Part shown: positions 27,607 through 37,390 of the stretch, one piece after another
Position numbering within the stretch: the first letter of the stretch is position 1
How the letters are laid out: each line of letters opens with the position of its first letter
Assembly (NCBI GenBank): GCA_937899715.1
Contig: CALCNX010000084.1
Location: forward strand, 283,222 to 347,221
Length of the DNA stretch: 64,000 bases
Source of the DNA: an uncultured bacterium
Lineage (GTDB): Bacteria > Bacteroidota > Ignavibacteria > Kapaibacteriales > UBA4661
Direction: 5' to 3'
The notes under the pieces: generated by a model
The model's input: the letters and a program-made list of their open reading frames with translations, nothing else
The model's database searches: none
What the model was told of the DNA's origin: nothing
Program-made: the position numbers and the translations under genes

Positions 27607-30600
27607 ATGAAAAATCGCCCCAAATTTTATTTCTTCCACCGTAGCTTCTACTCGCAGCTTCTCTTCTCCTTCTGTCTATCCTTCAGCATCGGAGGCGCTG
27701 GAATCGTGTATGCTCAAAACATCCATTTTGAGCGCATCTCCGTTGAGCAGGGACTGTCAAGCGCAAACGTCAATTATATTTTTCAAGACCACAAAAAAAT
27801 CCTCTGGTTCGCCACGGAAGATGGCTTGAATCGTTACGACGGCATGACATTTACGGTGTTCCGGCAGACTCTTCCCGATTCCCTAGGCGTTGGGGCGCAA
27901 AGTGTTACATCGCTTTACGAGGATTCGGGTGGTTATTTGTGGCTGACAACGGGAAATCACCGCACAGTATCACGCTTTTCCAGCCAAACGACTAAATTTG
28001 ATGCGTTTCTTTTCCCTGCCAATACCGAAACAACTGCTCAAGCAATTGCTGAAAAGCGGGACGGCTCAATACTTGTTGGCACAAAAAATGGCTTATTTAT
28101 TGCATCGCCTTTCGGTTCTTCACTGCTCAAGCGCGTTTTGTCTGTGCCCTCTTCACTGGATATATGCGGCATTGCCCGTGATAGCGCGGGCTTCTGGCTA
28201 ATTTGTACTGATGGCTTATACTTTTATGACGAGACAAAATCTTCTGCAACGAAGATAGAGTGCGGTGTGCAGGGTACTATCACTCACTGCACTGTGCAGT
28301 CGGATAGTGCAATGCACAGTGCAGCGCGTCCCGTCGCGCTCTGGCTCGGAACAAGCAATAACGGGCTATTTGTGTTCACGCTCGCAACACGTCGCACTCA
28401 GCACATTACTGAAGGATTACCAAGCAGACAAGTTAGGACTATTTGCGCACTTTCTTCGGGAGCAGTGTGGGTTGGCACAGACAATGGCATAGCAATTCTC
28501 CGCACGGCGCCCGCAGAAACGTCTTCATGGCGAGTGATGCAGACGCTCCAGCACGACCTTCGCAATCTCCAAACGCTCTCCGGCAATCGTATTCAGCATA
28601 TTCGAGAAGATGCTTCCGGCGTACTATGGGTAGGAACAGCATTTTACGGGGTCAGCAAGTATTCTGCGTTCAAGCAAAAATTTGTGCATTATGCTGTCAA
28701 TTTGCTTAAAGAAAATGTCAGCCTGAATAGCGGCTACGTCCGTGATATTGCGGAAGATGGCGAGAGCCTCTGGCTCGCAACACAAACAGGCGGCATAAAC
28801 CGACTGAACCGCAGGACAGGTGCGTGGACATACTTTCGGAAAGATAAGATCGGCACCGATACCGCATGGGCGCTGCGCCTTGACCACAAAAAACAGCTTT
28901 GGGCAGGAACAGTAGGCAATGGTCTTTGGACATGGAACGCTTCTAAGCAAACATTTACGCGCTTTGCAAAGATTCCACCCACAGCATCCATTCAACTTCT
29001 CTACGAAGACCGTACAGGTAGGCTCTTCGCAACGGGCGATGGAATGCCGCTCTATTGTATTTCTCCCGACCACAGCACTGTTGAGGCTTTTCCTATTAAC
29101 CTTACCAATACGCCACAAGGTTCGGGCAAACGAGTTCTCTCCGTGCTAGAGACCGCACAGGGACAGCTTTTACTGGGAACGCCGTCGGGGTTAGCCGACT
29201 TCGACCGCAAACAAGGAGCAATGCGCCGTTTACTTTCTGCCTACGGAATTCGCTCAATCTACCAAGATTCTGATGGTGATTTGTGGCTGGGCACACGGGG
29301 GCACGGGCTATTGCAATACCGCATGAAAACAGGTTTGATTACGAACATGGACACGACGCTCATCACTGCCATCACCGAGCGAGAAGGTCTGCCGAGTAAT
29401 TTGGTAAGCGCGATTGTGGAAGATGACCGCAAGCACCTGTGGGTGAGTACCAAACAAGGGCTGGCAGAAATTGATATTGAAACACGCAAGGTTGTCCGTA
29501 CCTTTGGCGTTGATGATGGCTTGCAGGGGCGCGAATTTCATCATGGTTCGGCATTCAAAAGTCCTGAAGGTGAAATATTTTTTGGCGGTACGAATGGTTT
29601 CAATAGCTTTTTTCCCCGCGCTATTCGTGTGAACAGCATCCCGCCACCGATAGAAATTACGTCGGTCAAAAAGTTCGGACGCGAAGAAATGCTCGGCGAC
29701 TCGGCTGTGGCAGCAGAGCGCACCATTACTCTGCGCTACGATGAAAGCACGGTGTCATTTTCCTATGTAGCGCTGGACTACAACACCCCGGAAGCAAACG
29801 TGTACGCATACAGGCTGGACGGTTTGGACAAAGGCTGGACACAAGGCGGCACACGACGTGAAGCCACCTACACCAGTCTTGACGCTGGCGAATACACATT
29901 TCACGTCCGGGCTGCCAATAACGACGGCACGTGGAACGAAGCCGGAGCATCGTTTCGCGTGATTGTTACCCCTCCGATTTGGCGCACGTGGTGGTTTATC
30001 GGGCTGTTAGCAGGAAGTGCTATTTGCGTTGGTTTTGTGACATATCGTGCTCGGATTCGTGCCATTGAAGCACGGAACGCATGGCTGGAAAAGCAAGTAC
30101 AAGACCGCACAGCGGAAATCAAGGAGAAAAATAATAAACTGCAACAATCGCTCGACGAAATTAACATTCTCAGCTCCGTATTGGAAGGGGAACGCAATAA
30201 ATCCGAAGATTTGCTGCTGAACATCCTGCCGCCATCCATCGCGGAGCGCTTAAAGTGGGGCGAGATGACAATTGTGGATACCTTTGAGAGCGCAACGGTT
30301 CTCTTTACCGATATGGTGGGTTTCACCAAAATTGCATCGCGCGTCTCGGCAGAAGAGCTAATTGTGATGCTGAACCGAATGTTTTCGGAATTTGATAAGC
30401 TCGCTGAAAAACATGGTGTTGAGAAAATCAAAACCATCGGTGATGCATACATGGCGGTAGCGGGCGTACCTATTCAAAGCGAATATCATGCCGAAGCCGT
30501 TGCCGACATGGCGCTGGACATTATGCTCGCCATACAAGACCTCGCTGAAAAAGAGAACCTGCCCATCAGCATACGAGCAGGCATACACACGGGCTATCTG

Positions 30601-30831
30601 ACGGCAGGCGTTATCGGCGAAAAGAAGTTTGCATACGACCTCTGGGGCGACACTGTGAACACCGCAAGCCGTATGGAATCGAGTGGGGAGCCGGGGCGTG
30701 TGCAATGTTCCGAAGCCACCTACAACGCACTCAAAGACCTTTTCGACTTTGAGGAGCGCGGCACGATTGAGGTGAAAGGCAAAGGCGCAATGAAGACGTA
30801 TTTTGTGCTGGGGCGGAAGAATATATCTTAG
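27607..30831 (+). CDS. Periplasmic propeller / Y_Y_Y sensor fused to a class III adenylate cyclase
   Basis: 1074 residues. A signal peptide (about 1-36) precedes two-component-regulator propeller repeats (about 40-680; repeated ILWFATEDGLNRYDG and LWLGTRGHGLLQY motifs). A Y_Y_Y domain follows (about 710-790; YRLDGLDKGWTQ ... YTFHVRAANNDGTWNE), then a membrane helix (about 796-815), a coiled coil, and a cyclase domain (about 895-1068). Metal ligands are D902 (FTDMVGFT) and D946 (KTIGDAY). K942 and D1011 (YDLWG) are the adenine-selecting pair; N1018 and R1022 are the transition-state residues. All are present, so an active homodimeric ATP cyclase is expected. The usual family output is a histidine kinase or DNA-binding domain. 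Ligand unknown, possibly a glycan. Confidence 0.92.
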   Translation: MKNRPKFYFFHRSFYSQLLFSFCLSFSIGGAGIVYAQNIHFERISVEQGLSSANVNYIFQDHKKILWFATEDGLNRYDGMTFTVFRQTLPDSLGVGAQSVTSLYEDSGGYLWLTTGNHRTVSRFSSQTTKFDAFLFPANTETTAQAIAEKRDGSILVGTKNGLFIASPFGSSLLKRVLSVPSSLDICGIARDSAGFWLICTDGLYFYDETKSSATKIECGVQGTITHCTVQSDSAMHSAARPVALWLGTSNNGLFVFTLATRRTQHITEGLPSRQVRTICALSSGAVWVGTDNGIAILRTAPAETSSWRVMQTLQHDLRNLQTLSGNRIQHIREDASGVLWVGTAFYGVSKYSAFKQKFVHYAVNLLKENVSLNSGYVRDIAEDGESLWLATQTGGINRLNRRTGAWTYFRKDKIGTDTAWALRLDHKKQLWAGTVGNGLWTWNASKQTFTRFAKIPPTASIQLLYEDRTGRLFATGDGMPLYCISPDHSTVEAFPINLTNTPQGSGKRVLSVLETAQGQLLLGTPSGLADFDRKQGAMRRLLSAYGIRSIYQDSDGDLWLGTRGHGLLQYRMKTGLITNMDTTLITAITEREGLPSNLVSAIVEDDRKHLWVSTKQGLAEIDIETRKVVRTFGVDDGLQGREFHHGSAFKSPEGEIFFGGTNGFNSFFPRAIRVNSIPPPIEITSVKKFGREEMLGDSAVAAERTITLRYDESTVSFSYVALDYNTPEANVYAYRLDGLDKGWTQGGTRREATYTSLDAGEYTFHVRAANNDGTWNEAGASFRVIVTPPIWRTWWFIGLLAGSAICVGFVTYRARIRAIEARNAWLEKQVQDRTAEIKEKNNKLQQSLDEINILSSVLEGERNKSEDLLLNILPPSIAERLKWGEMTIVDTFESATVLFTDMVGFTKIASRVSAEELIVMLNRMFSEFDKLAEKHGVEKIKTIGDAYMAVAGVPIQSEYHAEAVADMALDIMLAIQDLAEKENLPISIRAGIHTGYLTAGVIGEKKFAYDLWGDTVNTASRMESSGEPGRVQCSEATYNALKDLFDFEERGTIEVKGKGAMKTYFVLGRKNIS

Positions 30832-30867
30832 AGATTGTTTGAAAACTCTGAATACCACACTTTATTA

Positions 30868-30959
30868 CCCTCATGCCAGCCTTCTCCCAAAGGGAGAAGG
30901 AGAAAGAAATAGCTTGGAATCCAGCTTCCTCTCCCTTTGGGAGAGGATTGAGGTGAGGG
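30868..30959. repeat. Dyad-symmetric intergenic element with paired hairpins (92 bp)
   Basis: CCTTCTCCC-AAA-GGGAGAAGG (30880-30900) and CCTCTCCC-TTT-GGGAGAGG (30928-30946) are two hairpins in inverted arrangement. The outer ends CCCTCA (30868-30873) and TGAGGG (30954-30959) are complementary, and the centre AGCTTGGAATCCAGCT is a near palindrome. It is non-coding and differs in sequence from the element at 20.9 kb. Confidence 0.75.
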
Positions 30960-31287
30960 AACAGGGAGTTTCCAAACAAGCTCTTAAATGTAAGTATCAC
31001 AAACTATACCCAAATTGAGAAAGGCTGCTTTTCTGAGGCTTACAATAGATTTTTTAGTAGCGTACGATAATCACGATTTTTTCTTGAATATTCCCTTTGA
31101 ATTTCGTAATGTGTCGCATGAAAAACTTTTGAGATTCTGAGTTCAGGATGGGTTAGTAACAGGATAGTGTAATGAGTCACCAAACGCCTTCAGAGAGCGC
31201 CCGGCACTTATTGATTGTATGCTCAGAATGTCCCTAGTGCTTCCTCTAATTACTCCTTTCTTTCAAATCTTATTGTGTGGTGGAGTT
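30960..31287. other. Non-coding stretch before the TonB-dependent receptor
   Basis: No gene, tRNA or clear promoter was recognised. It presumably contains the promoter for the receptor gene; GGTGGAG just before 31288 can serve as its ribosome binding site. Confidence 0.5.
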
Positions 31288-34167
31288 ATGAAAAGATTCG
31301 TTCTTTCTGTCGTGGTGGTATTCTTAATTGTCTTAGTCTCCGCAATCGTTCAAGAGACTGCTTTTGCACAAACCATTTCTGTTTCCGGTACCGTATCGGA
31401 CAAAGAAGGTAACTCGCTTGCCGGCGTAAAAATTGCCATCAAGGGCACAGTGGCAGGAACTATCTCAAATACCAAAGGGAAGTTCACCCTGAAACCATCA
31501 GTCGCCCCGCCGTTCAAACTCGTGTTTTCCATTATCGGCTTTACGACTAAAGAGATTCCCATTACGGCAAGCAACGACGACCTGAAGGTACAATTGGACG
31601 AAAAAGCCATTCGAGGCGAAGATATTGTTGTTTCTGCCTCCAGAGTGCCGGAAAATGTGATGCAGTCTCCTGTAACCGTAGAAAAAGTTGATATAAAATC
31701 TATTCAAAACGCTCCCACCGCAGAGTATTACGACGCAGTAGCAAACCTGAAAGGTGTGCAAACCTACACCGGCTCACTCACTTTTCAAACTTTCAACACA
31801 CGCGGTTTTGCCACTATTGCCAACACGCGCTTCGTGCAGCTTGTCGATGGAATGGATGTAGCCGACCCGCTCCTAAATTTTCCTACCGGTAATCTTGTCG
31901 GCATCGGCGAACTGGATGCCGAAAGTATGGAACTTGTTCCGGGAGCAGCATCCGCACTGTACGGACCAAACGCCTTCAACGGTATTCTCCTCATGTCCAG
32001 CAAAAATCCGTTTGATTATCAAGGCATCAGCGCACAAGTAAAGGGCGGAATGACAAATTCGGCTGCCGCCGGAGCAAATCCGTACCTGAGTGCTGCAGTG
32101 CGCTACGCGGGGCAAATTGGAGATAATCTGGCATTCAAAATTAATCTTTCTTACCTCACGGGTACAGACTGGCAGGGGAATGATTATGCCACGCACCGCC
32201 AAGCATCCGGCAATCCTGCGCTGAACCAGTGGCGCTCAAACTTTGACGGGCTGAATCTCTACGGTGACGAAACGCCGATTGCTGTTCCCATCACTGCCGC
32301 CCTTGCGAACCCCGCACTTGCGCCCTTACGCAACCAGATTATTGCGCTCAACACCAGAATCGGCGGTTTGAATCTGAAGCGTACCGGCATCAAAGAACAA
32401 GACCTTATCGGAACATTCGACGACGGTTTTGCTGCCCGCAATTTGAAAGCAGATGTGGCGCTGCATTATCGCATCGGTAACGACGTAGAAGCTTCATACA
32501 ACTACCGCTACGGAAGCGGCTCCAGCTTGTATCAAGGTGCAGAAAAATACTTGTTGCGAGGATTTTCGGAGCAATTTCACAAACTTGAGTTCAAGGGGAA
32601 TAATTTCTTCGTTCGTGCTTACGCAACGTTCTCCGGGGCAGGTGATTCCTACAACCTCTCGGCGCTCGGTGCTTATGTGAACGAGCGCTTTAGCCCGTCC
32701 TCCACACGCTGGGTGCCGACGTATCTCGGAACATTTGTCGGCGCGATGGTGCCGATTTGGTCAGTTGGCGGAACTCCCACCGATGCCCAAATTCAAGCTG
32801 CTCAAGATGCTGCCCGCGCTGCTGCCGATAATGGCAGACCGCAAGCGGGATCACAAGCATTCCGCGACACGGTTAATGCCGTACGCAAATCGCTTTTCCA
32901 GCGCAATCCTCCCGGTGCGGGCTTTGTGAACACGTCGCAAATGTATCATGGCGAATTCAACTACAACTTCAAAGACCTGATTGATTTTGCCGAAATTCAA
33001 GTCGGTGGTAACTTCCGGCGCTATGACCTCTTTTCCGATGGCACGGTGTTCAATGAAGAACTGGACGGCACGGCGCGTAAACGTTTGGCAATCAACGAGT
33101 TCGGCATTTACACCCAAATAGCAAAACGGCTTTTCGATGACAAACTCAAGCTCACTGGTTCGCTCAGATTGGACAAAAATGAAAATTTCGATGCGATACT
33201 GACACCGCGTGTTTCGGCAGTATGGACAGTGGCGGAGTCGCACAACATCCGTGCTTCGTTCCAAACCGGATTTCGCAATCCCGACACACAAGCCCAGTTT
33301 ATTTGGTTTCCGTCCGGCGCAGGAATTTTGCTCGGCAGCACCTCACGCAACGCCAAGCAGTACGGCATTCACGAAGGCGGCGCATATTCTGTTGCTTCAT
33401 ATGCTGCATTCCTCGCGGCAGGCGGCACACTTTCGGCTGCGGGTACAATTGGCGGTGCGGCGGCAGCTCAGTCGCTCCTGCAAACCGTTACTCTCCCCTA
33501 CATCAAGCCGGAGCGCCTGCAAGCCATCGAACTTGGCTACAAAGGCATTATTGACAACACACTTTTTCTGGACATCAACGGATATTTCAATACCTACAAC
33601 GATTTTATCGGCGCACAAACCGTCGTGTCTAAGAATCCCACCACCCGTGCAGCAAACGCTACGGCAGCCAACCCGACAGGAACTATTCCCGCGGGAACAA
33701 ACTTCCGCCCTTACACCAATGCACAGGAAACGATTACCTCGCAAGGCATTGCCGTTGGATTTTCGTACAAACTTCCACGTGGCTTTGACCTTGATGGTAG
33801 CTATTCCTACAATGATTTTGCGATTCTCAATAAGCAAGCAGGTAGTGAATTTGAAGCACAATTCAACACGCCCAGAAACCGCTTTAATGTGAGCATCAGC
33901 AACCGCGAGCTGGTAGAAAATTTTGGTTTCATGGTCAATTATCGCTGGCAAGAAGCATTTGAGTGGCAATCGGCGTTTGGTTCGGGATTGATTCCTACCT
34001 ACGGCGTGATTGATGCACAGGTGAATTACAAAATCAAAGACTGGAAAACGATTATCAAAGTAGGCGCAAATAACCTCCTCGGTCAGGACTACCGCACAAA
34101 CATCGGCGCGGGGTATGTGGGGCAACTCTACTACGTTTCGCTGACGTTTAACGAGTTTATGAACTAA
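31288..34167 (+). CDS. TonB-dependent outer-membrane receptor with carboxypeptidase-like N-terminal domain
   Basis: 959 residues from the ATG at 31288, chosen because GGAG lies just upstream and the signal peptide (RFVLSVVVVFLIVLVSA) begins there; an ATG 23 codons earlier is less likely. After the signal peptide comes a CarboxypepD_reg-like domain (ISVSGTVSDKEGNSLAGVKI), then a plug with VVVSASRVPENVMQSP-like TonB-box and NTRGF and GAASALYGPNAFNG, then the barrel to the C-terminus. It imports a bulky substrate across the outer membrane using TonB energy. No SusD partner or transport operon is adjacent, so the substrate is not predictable. A strong terminator follows. Confidence 0.92.
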   Translation: MKRFVLSVVVVFLIVLVSAIVQETAFAQTISVSGTVSDKEGNSLAGVKIAIKGTVAGTISNTKGKFTLKPSVAPPFKLVFSIIGFTTKEIPITASNDDLKVQLDEKAIRGEDIVVSASRVPENVMQSPVTVEKVDIKSIQNAPTAEYYDAVANLKGVQTYTGSLTFQTFNTRGFATIANTRFVQLVDGMDVADPLLNFPTGNLVGIGELDAESMELVPGAASALYGPNAFNGILLMSSKNPFDYQGISAQVKGGMTNSAAAGANPYLSAAVRYAGQIGDNLAFKINLSYLTGTDWQGNDYATHRQASGNPALNQWRSNFDGLNLYGDETPIAVPITAALANPALAPLRNQIIALNTRIGGLNLKRTGIKEQDLIGTFDDGFAARNLKADVALHYRIGNDVEASYNYRYGSGSSLYQGAEKYLLRGFSEQFHKLEFKGNNFFVRAYATFSGAGDSYNLSALGAYVNERFSPSSTRWVPTYLGTFVGAMVPIWSVGGTPTDAQIQAAQDAARAAADNGRPQAGSQAFRDTVNAVRKSLFQRNPPGAGFVNTSQMYHGEFNYNFKDLIDFAEIQVGGNFRRYDLFSDGTVFNEELDGTARKRLAINEFGIYTQIAKRLFDDKLKLTGSLRLDKNENFDAILTPRVSAVWTVAESHNIRASFQTGFRNPDTQAQFIWFPSGAGILLGSTSRNAKQYGIHEGGAYSVASYAAFLAAGGTLSAAGTIGGAAAAQSLLQTVTLPYIKPERLQAIELGYKGIIDNTLFLDINGYFNTYNDFIGAQTVVSKNPTTRAANATAANPTGTIPAGTNFRPYTNAQETITSQGIAVGFSYKLPRGFDLDGSYSYNDFAILNKQAGSEFEAQFNTPRNRFNVSISNRELVENFGFMVNYRWQEAFEWQSAFGSGLIPTYGVIDAQVNYKIKDWKTIIKVGANNLLGQDYRTNIGAGYVGQLYYVSLTFNEFMN

Positions 34168-34200
34168 TAAAGATGTGATTGTGTAAAACACGTCGGTATC

Positions 34201-34240
34201 AAAAACAGCCTGAGATGATATTGCATCGCAGGCTGTTTTT
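34201..34240 (+). terminator. Rho-independent terminator after the TonB-dependent receptor
   Basis: AAAAACAGCCTG (34201-34212) pairs perfectly with CAGGCTGTTTTT (34229-34240), with a 16-nt loop and a T-rich tail. Confidence 0.9.
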
Positions 34241-34451
34241 GTTTGTTCCGTACATAGCAAATCGAAATATATAAAACGTGGTCTGAATTTTCATGTTGTG
34301 CAACCTCCATGCACAATGCGTCCATGAAGATAAATTTTTTGCTGCGGGAGCAATGTGCAAAAAATTTGAGTAGATTTGCGTGTACTTGATTTGCTCCCAA
34401 TTCAACACCTTTTGCCACACCCAAGCGATATTATTCTTCAAGGCAAGAACC

Positions 34452-36437
34452 ATGACACTTTCCCCCAAGCGCCTAGCCACCCTTCGCGCCGTCTGCGATG
34501 CTTTTATTCCGACTGTACCCAATGCCACCACAGACCCACACGGATTCTGGCGTTTGAAGGCAAGCGATTTTGAAGCAGCTGAGAAAATTTCTCTTGCGCT
34601 CGACCACCTTTCGCCTCAGCAGCAGCAGGAATTTGTGCAGCTTTTGGACATTCTTGGCTCGCCGCTTCTGGGCTTGACATGGTTCGGAGCACTGAAAGGA
34701 GTTCAACATCTTGCACCCGACGATGCAGAAAAGATGCTCCTTCGCTGGTCGAACAGCCCCGTAGCGGCGCTACGTCAGGGATTTCATGCCCTCAAAAAAC
34801 TTACAGCATTCCTTGTGTACGGCTATTCCGACGAAACCACACCCAATCCGACGTGGGCAGCCATCGGCTATCCCGGACCGCTCCCCAAGCCGCCTTTAGA
34901 GACTATTCGTCCGATTGTGCCTTTGACAATTACCCAAGACACGACACTTTCTTGCGATGTGGTTATCGTGGGAAGTGGTGCGGGCGGTGGCGTTGTGGCG
35001 GGCGAGTTAGCAGAAGCGGGATTTGATGTGCTTGTTATTGACAAAGGGAAATACGGCTCGGAGCAAGATTTCACGCAGCGCGAAGCGGAGATGATTGCGG
35101 CGTATTATGAAGCCGGAGGCGCATATTCCACTAAAGACGGCTCTGTATCTATTTTTGCAGGCTCGTGTTTGGGCGGCGGTACGACAATAAACTGGTCGGC
35201 AGCGCTTCGTACCCCGGATTACGTTTTGGAGGAATGGGCAATAAATCACAGCAATCCGCACTTTATCACGCCCGAGTACCAACGCAGCTTTGAAGCAATC
35301 GAAGCCGCAACCCATGTGGATACACAAGAATCGAATCACAACCCCCAAAATCAAGCACTGGAGCGGGGCGCAAAGGCACTTGGCTACCACACCACGATAA
35401 TTCCACGCAATTCAAACGGGTGTGCAGCGCACGAATGCAAAGAATGTGGCTACTGCTCGCTTGGCTGCCGAAACGGTACGAAAATGGGCGTTTTGAAGAC
35501 GTATTTGGAGCGAGCACAAGCCAAAGGCGCACGGTTTCTGGTAGAAACAGAAGTAGAGAATGTTGTCATACGCGAAGGCAAGGCAGTTGGTGTTGTGGCG
35601 CACACACAAGGCAAAACGGTTACGGTCAATGCAAAATTTGTTGTTGTGGCTTCGGGTTCGCTTCATACACCGGCATTACTGATGCGGAGCGGTTTGCAGC
35701 ATCCTCACATTGGCAAACATTTGCACCTGCACCCGACTGTATGCGTAGCAGGTATATATGCAGACCCCATGAGAGCATGGTGGGGCAACATGATGACATC
35801 GCTTTCCAACGAGGTTGCTCAGACAACAGGGAACTGGGGTGCAAAACTCGAAACACCACCCATTCATAGCGGTTTGCTGGCAATGGCGCTCCCGTGGCTT
35901 TCCGGCAAAGCGCATAAGGAAGGAATGCTGAAGGCAGAACACGTCGGGGCATTTATCGTTCTGACACGTGACCGTGACGGTGGTTCCATTACGCTCGACA
36001 AGCGCGGCAGACCTGTGGCACACTACCATATCAGCGATTTCGACCTTGCGCATTTGCAGCGTGGAGTAGCAGAAGCGGCACGTATTCACTTGCAAGCCGC
36101 CGCAGAAGAATTGTATTTTCCGCATAATCACCAAGCGCCTTTCAATCTCAAGCAAGGCTCACAAGCATTGGAAGCAACACTTCGCGGGATTTCTTCGTGG
36201 AAATGGCGACCCAACGATTTCCCACTTTTTTCGGCGCACCAGATGGGTACCTGCCGCATGGGCGGCAACCGCGAGACGCATCCCGTCTCACCCGAAGGTG
36301 AAACGTATGAAGTAAAAAATCTGTTCGTAGCCGATTCCAGCCCATTTCCCGAAGCAAGCGGCGCAAATCCGATGCTTTCGATTCAAGCAATGGCACATTT
36401 TACGGCGCAAGGACTGAAATCTCGATTTCGGGCGTAA
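34452..36437 (+). CDS. GMC-family oxidoreductase, long-chain-alcohol-oxidase-like
   Basis: 661 residues from the ATG at 34452; the open frame extends 24 codons upstream but without conservation. Residues 1-150 are a helical region seen in long-chain-alcohol-oxidase-like proteins (LATLRAVCDAFIPTV). The FAD-binding GSGAGGG is at residues 174-180. A Cys cluster C324, C329, C332, C335, C339 (CAAHECKECGYCSLGC) is typical of this subgroup and may hold a metal or disulfides. Late motifs HQMGTCRMG and VADSSPFPEASGANPM match the GMC C-terminal domain with its catalytic His/Asn region. It probably oxidises an alcohol with FAD in the cytoplasm; no signal peptide is seen. Substrate unknown. Confidence 0.9.
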   Translation: MTLSPKRLATLRAVCDAFIPTVPNATTDPHGFWRLKASDFEAAEKISLALDHLSPQQQQEFVQLLDILGSPLLGLTWFGALKGVQHLAPDDAEKMLLRWSNSPVAALRQGFHALKKLTAFLVYGYSDETTPNPTWAAIGYPGPLPKPPLETIRPIVPLTITQDTTLSCDVVIVGSGAGGGVVAGELAEAGFDVLVIDKGKYGSEQDFTQREAEMIAAYYEAGGAYSTKDGSVSIFAGSCLGGGTTINWSAALRTPDYVLEEWAINHSNPHFITPEYQRSFEAIEAATHVDTQESNHNPQNQALERGAKALGYHTTIIPRNSNGCAAHECKECGYCSLGCRNGTKMGVLKTYLERAQAKGARFLVETEVENVVIREGKAVGVVAHTQGKTVTVNAKFVVVASGSLHTPALLMRSGLQHPHIGKHLHLHPTVCVAGIYADPMRAWWGNMMTSLSNEVAQTTGNWGAKLETPPIHSGLLAMALPWLSGKAHKEGMLKAEHVGAFIVLTRDRDGGSITLDKRGRPVAHYHISDFDLAHLQRGVAEAARIHLQAAAEELYFPHNHQAPFNLKQGSQALEATLRGISSWKWRPNDFPLFSAHQMGTCRMGGNRETHPVSPEGETYEVKNLFVADSSPFPEASGANPMLSIQAMAHFTAQGLKSRFRA

Positions 36438-36469
36438 CGCGAAACACTTTTCACAACACAATAATAAAT

Positions 36470-36925
36470 ATGCGACTTCTTCTCCAGCGCGTCAAGCGAG
36501 CATCGGTGACAGTGGACGGCAGCATTACGGGACAAATCGGTCATGGTTTGCTGGCGTTTGTGGGTATTGCGGCTACCGATACTCAGCATGAAATTGAATG
36601 GATGTGTGGTAAAATCACCAAACTGCGCATCTTCAATGATGAGGACGGCAAAATGAACCGTTCGGTCAGCGACGTACAAGGTGGAATCTTACTTGTATCG
36701 CAGTTCACTCTCTACGCCGATTCGCAAAAAGGTTTGCGCCCAAGCTACATCAGTGCTGCGCCCCCCGACATTGCAAAACCGCTTTACGACCAAATGCTTC
36801 AGCACCTTCAGCAAACAAGCGGCTTGCAAGTGGAAGCAGGTATTTTCGCCGCGATGATGGACGTAGAACTTGTGAATGACGGACCCGTGACGATTTGGCT
36901 TGAGCGCGAGGCAGAATCATCATAA
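36470..36925 (+). CDS. dtd: D-aminoacyl-tRNA deacylase
   Basis: 151 residues. It hydrolyses D-amino acids (and glycine mischarged on tRNA-Ala) from tRNA. The sequence opens MRLLLQRVKRASVTVDG, and carries the SQFTLYAD motif and the VNDGPVT motif with the cross-subunit GP pair. The usual GADM before that motif reads AAMM here, a small deviation. It starts 32 bp after the GMC oxidoreductase stop and could be co-transcribed with it. Confidence 0.96.
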   Translation: MRLLLQRVKRASVTVDGSITGQIGHGLLAFVGIAATDTQHEIEWMCGKITKLRIFNDEDGKMNRSVSDVQGGILLVSQFTLYADSQKGLRPSYISAAPPDIAKPLYDQMLQHLQQTSGLQVEAGIFAAMMDVELVNDGPVTIWLEREAESS

Positions 36926-37023
36926 AGTCGTATTTTCGGGAACTGATTAAACACTGCGGAGTGTTATAGCATCAAAGAATCACTATCCTGTTTTCCAAAT
37001 TTTCTTACTAAAAAGGTGTCGCC

Positions 37024-37260
37024 ATGAAACGTATTCTTGTCGTCGCTTGCCTTGCAATTATGCTTGCGGGTGTTGGTTCGTCGTGCGCTCAACCACGGGG
37101 GTTTGTGGGTGGTTATGGTCGTCCATATCCGCCTCGTTATTTCTACGCCCCACGCCCGCCGCTGATTGTTCCGCCGCAAGTGTTTATTGCTCCCCGTCCG
37201 AATGTTTTTGTTCCGCGTCCCTGGGGCTGGGGTCATCACAGACACGGCTGGCGGCATTGA
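37024..37260 (+). CDS. Small secreted proline-rich protein
   Basis: 78 residues. The start is supported by AAGGTG about 8 nt upstream. A signal peptide (ILVVACLAIMLAGVGSSC) could make it a lipoprotein, but the residues before Cys21 do not fit a strict lipobox. The mature part is Pro/Arg/Tyr/Trp/His-rich with repeated RP(P/N) steps and a WGWGHHRHGWRH tail, perhaps metal-binding. Similar short proteins are common in Bacteroidota and have no known function. Confidence 0.6.
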   Translation: MKRILVVACLAIMLAGVGSSCAQPRGFVGGYGRPYPPRYFYAPRPPLIVPPQVFIAPRPNVFVPRPWGWGHHRHGWRH

Positions 37261-37316
37261 TACAGACGCATAACTAAGCAAAGGTGAAGAAATTTTGCAT
37301 GGGGTGCAAACGCAAA

Positions 37317-37349
37317 TTTGCGCGGTACATTCAGTATTCCGTACATTTG
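37317..37349 (+). promoter_or_regulatory. Bacteroidota-type promoter for the aldo/keto reductase gene
   Basis: TTTG (37317-37320), a 21-bp spacer, then TACATTTG (37342-37349), an exact TAnnTTTG match, 41 bp before the start codon. Confidence 0.6.
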
Positions 37350-37390
37350 TGTTCGCACTCTATTTTTTTGACATTTTTTCCTGATACAGC

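Noticed and set aside
31219..31287. Earlier start for the TonB-dependent receptor
   Set aside because: The extra 23 residues give a double signal sequence; the ATG at 31288 has a ribosome binding site and a clean signal peptide.
33397..34260. 287-codon minus-strand ORF inside the TonB-dependent receptor gene
   Set aside because: It is a shadow of the well-supported plus-strand receptor; its composition is Cys/His/Val-rich and matches nothing.
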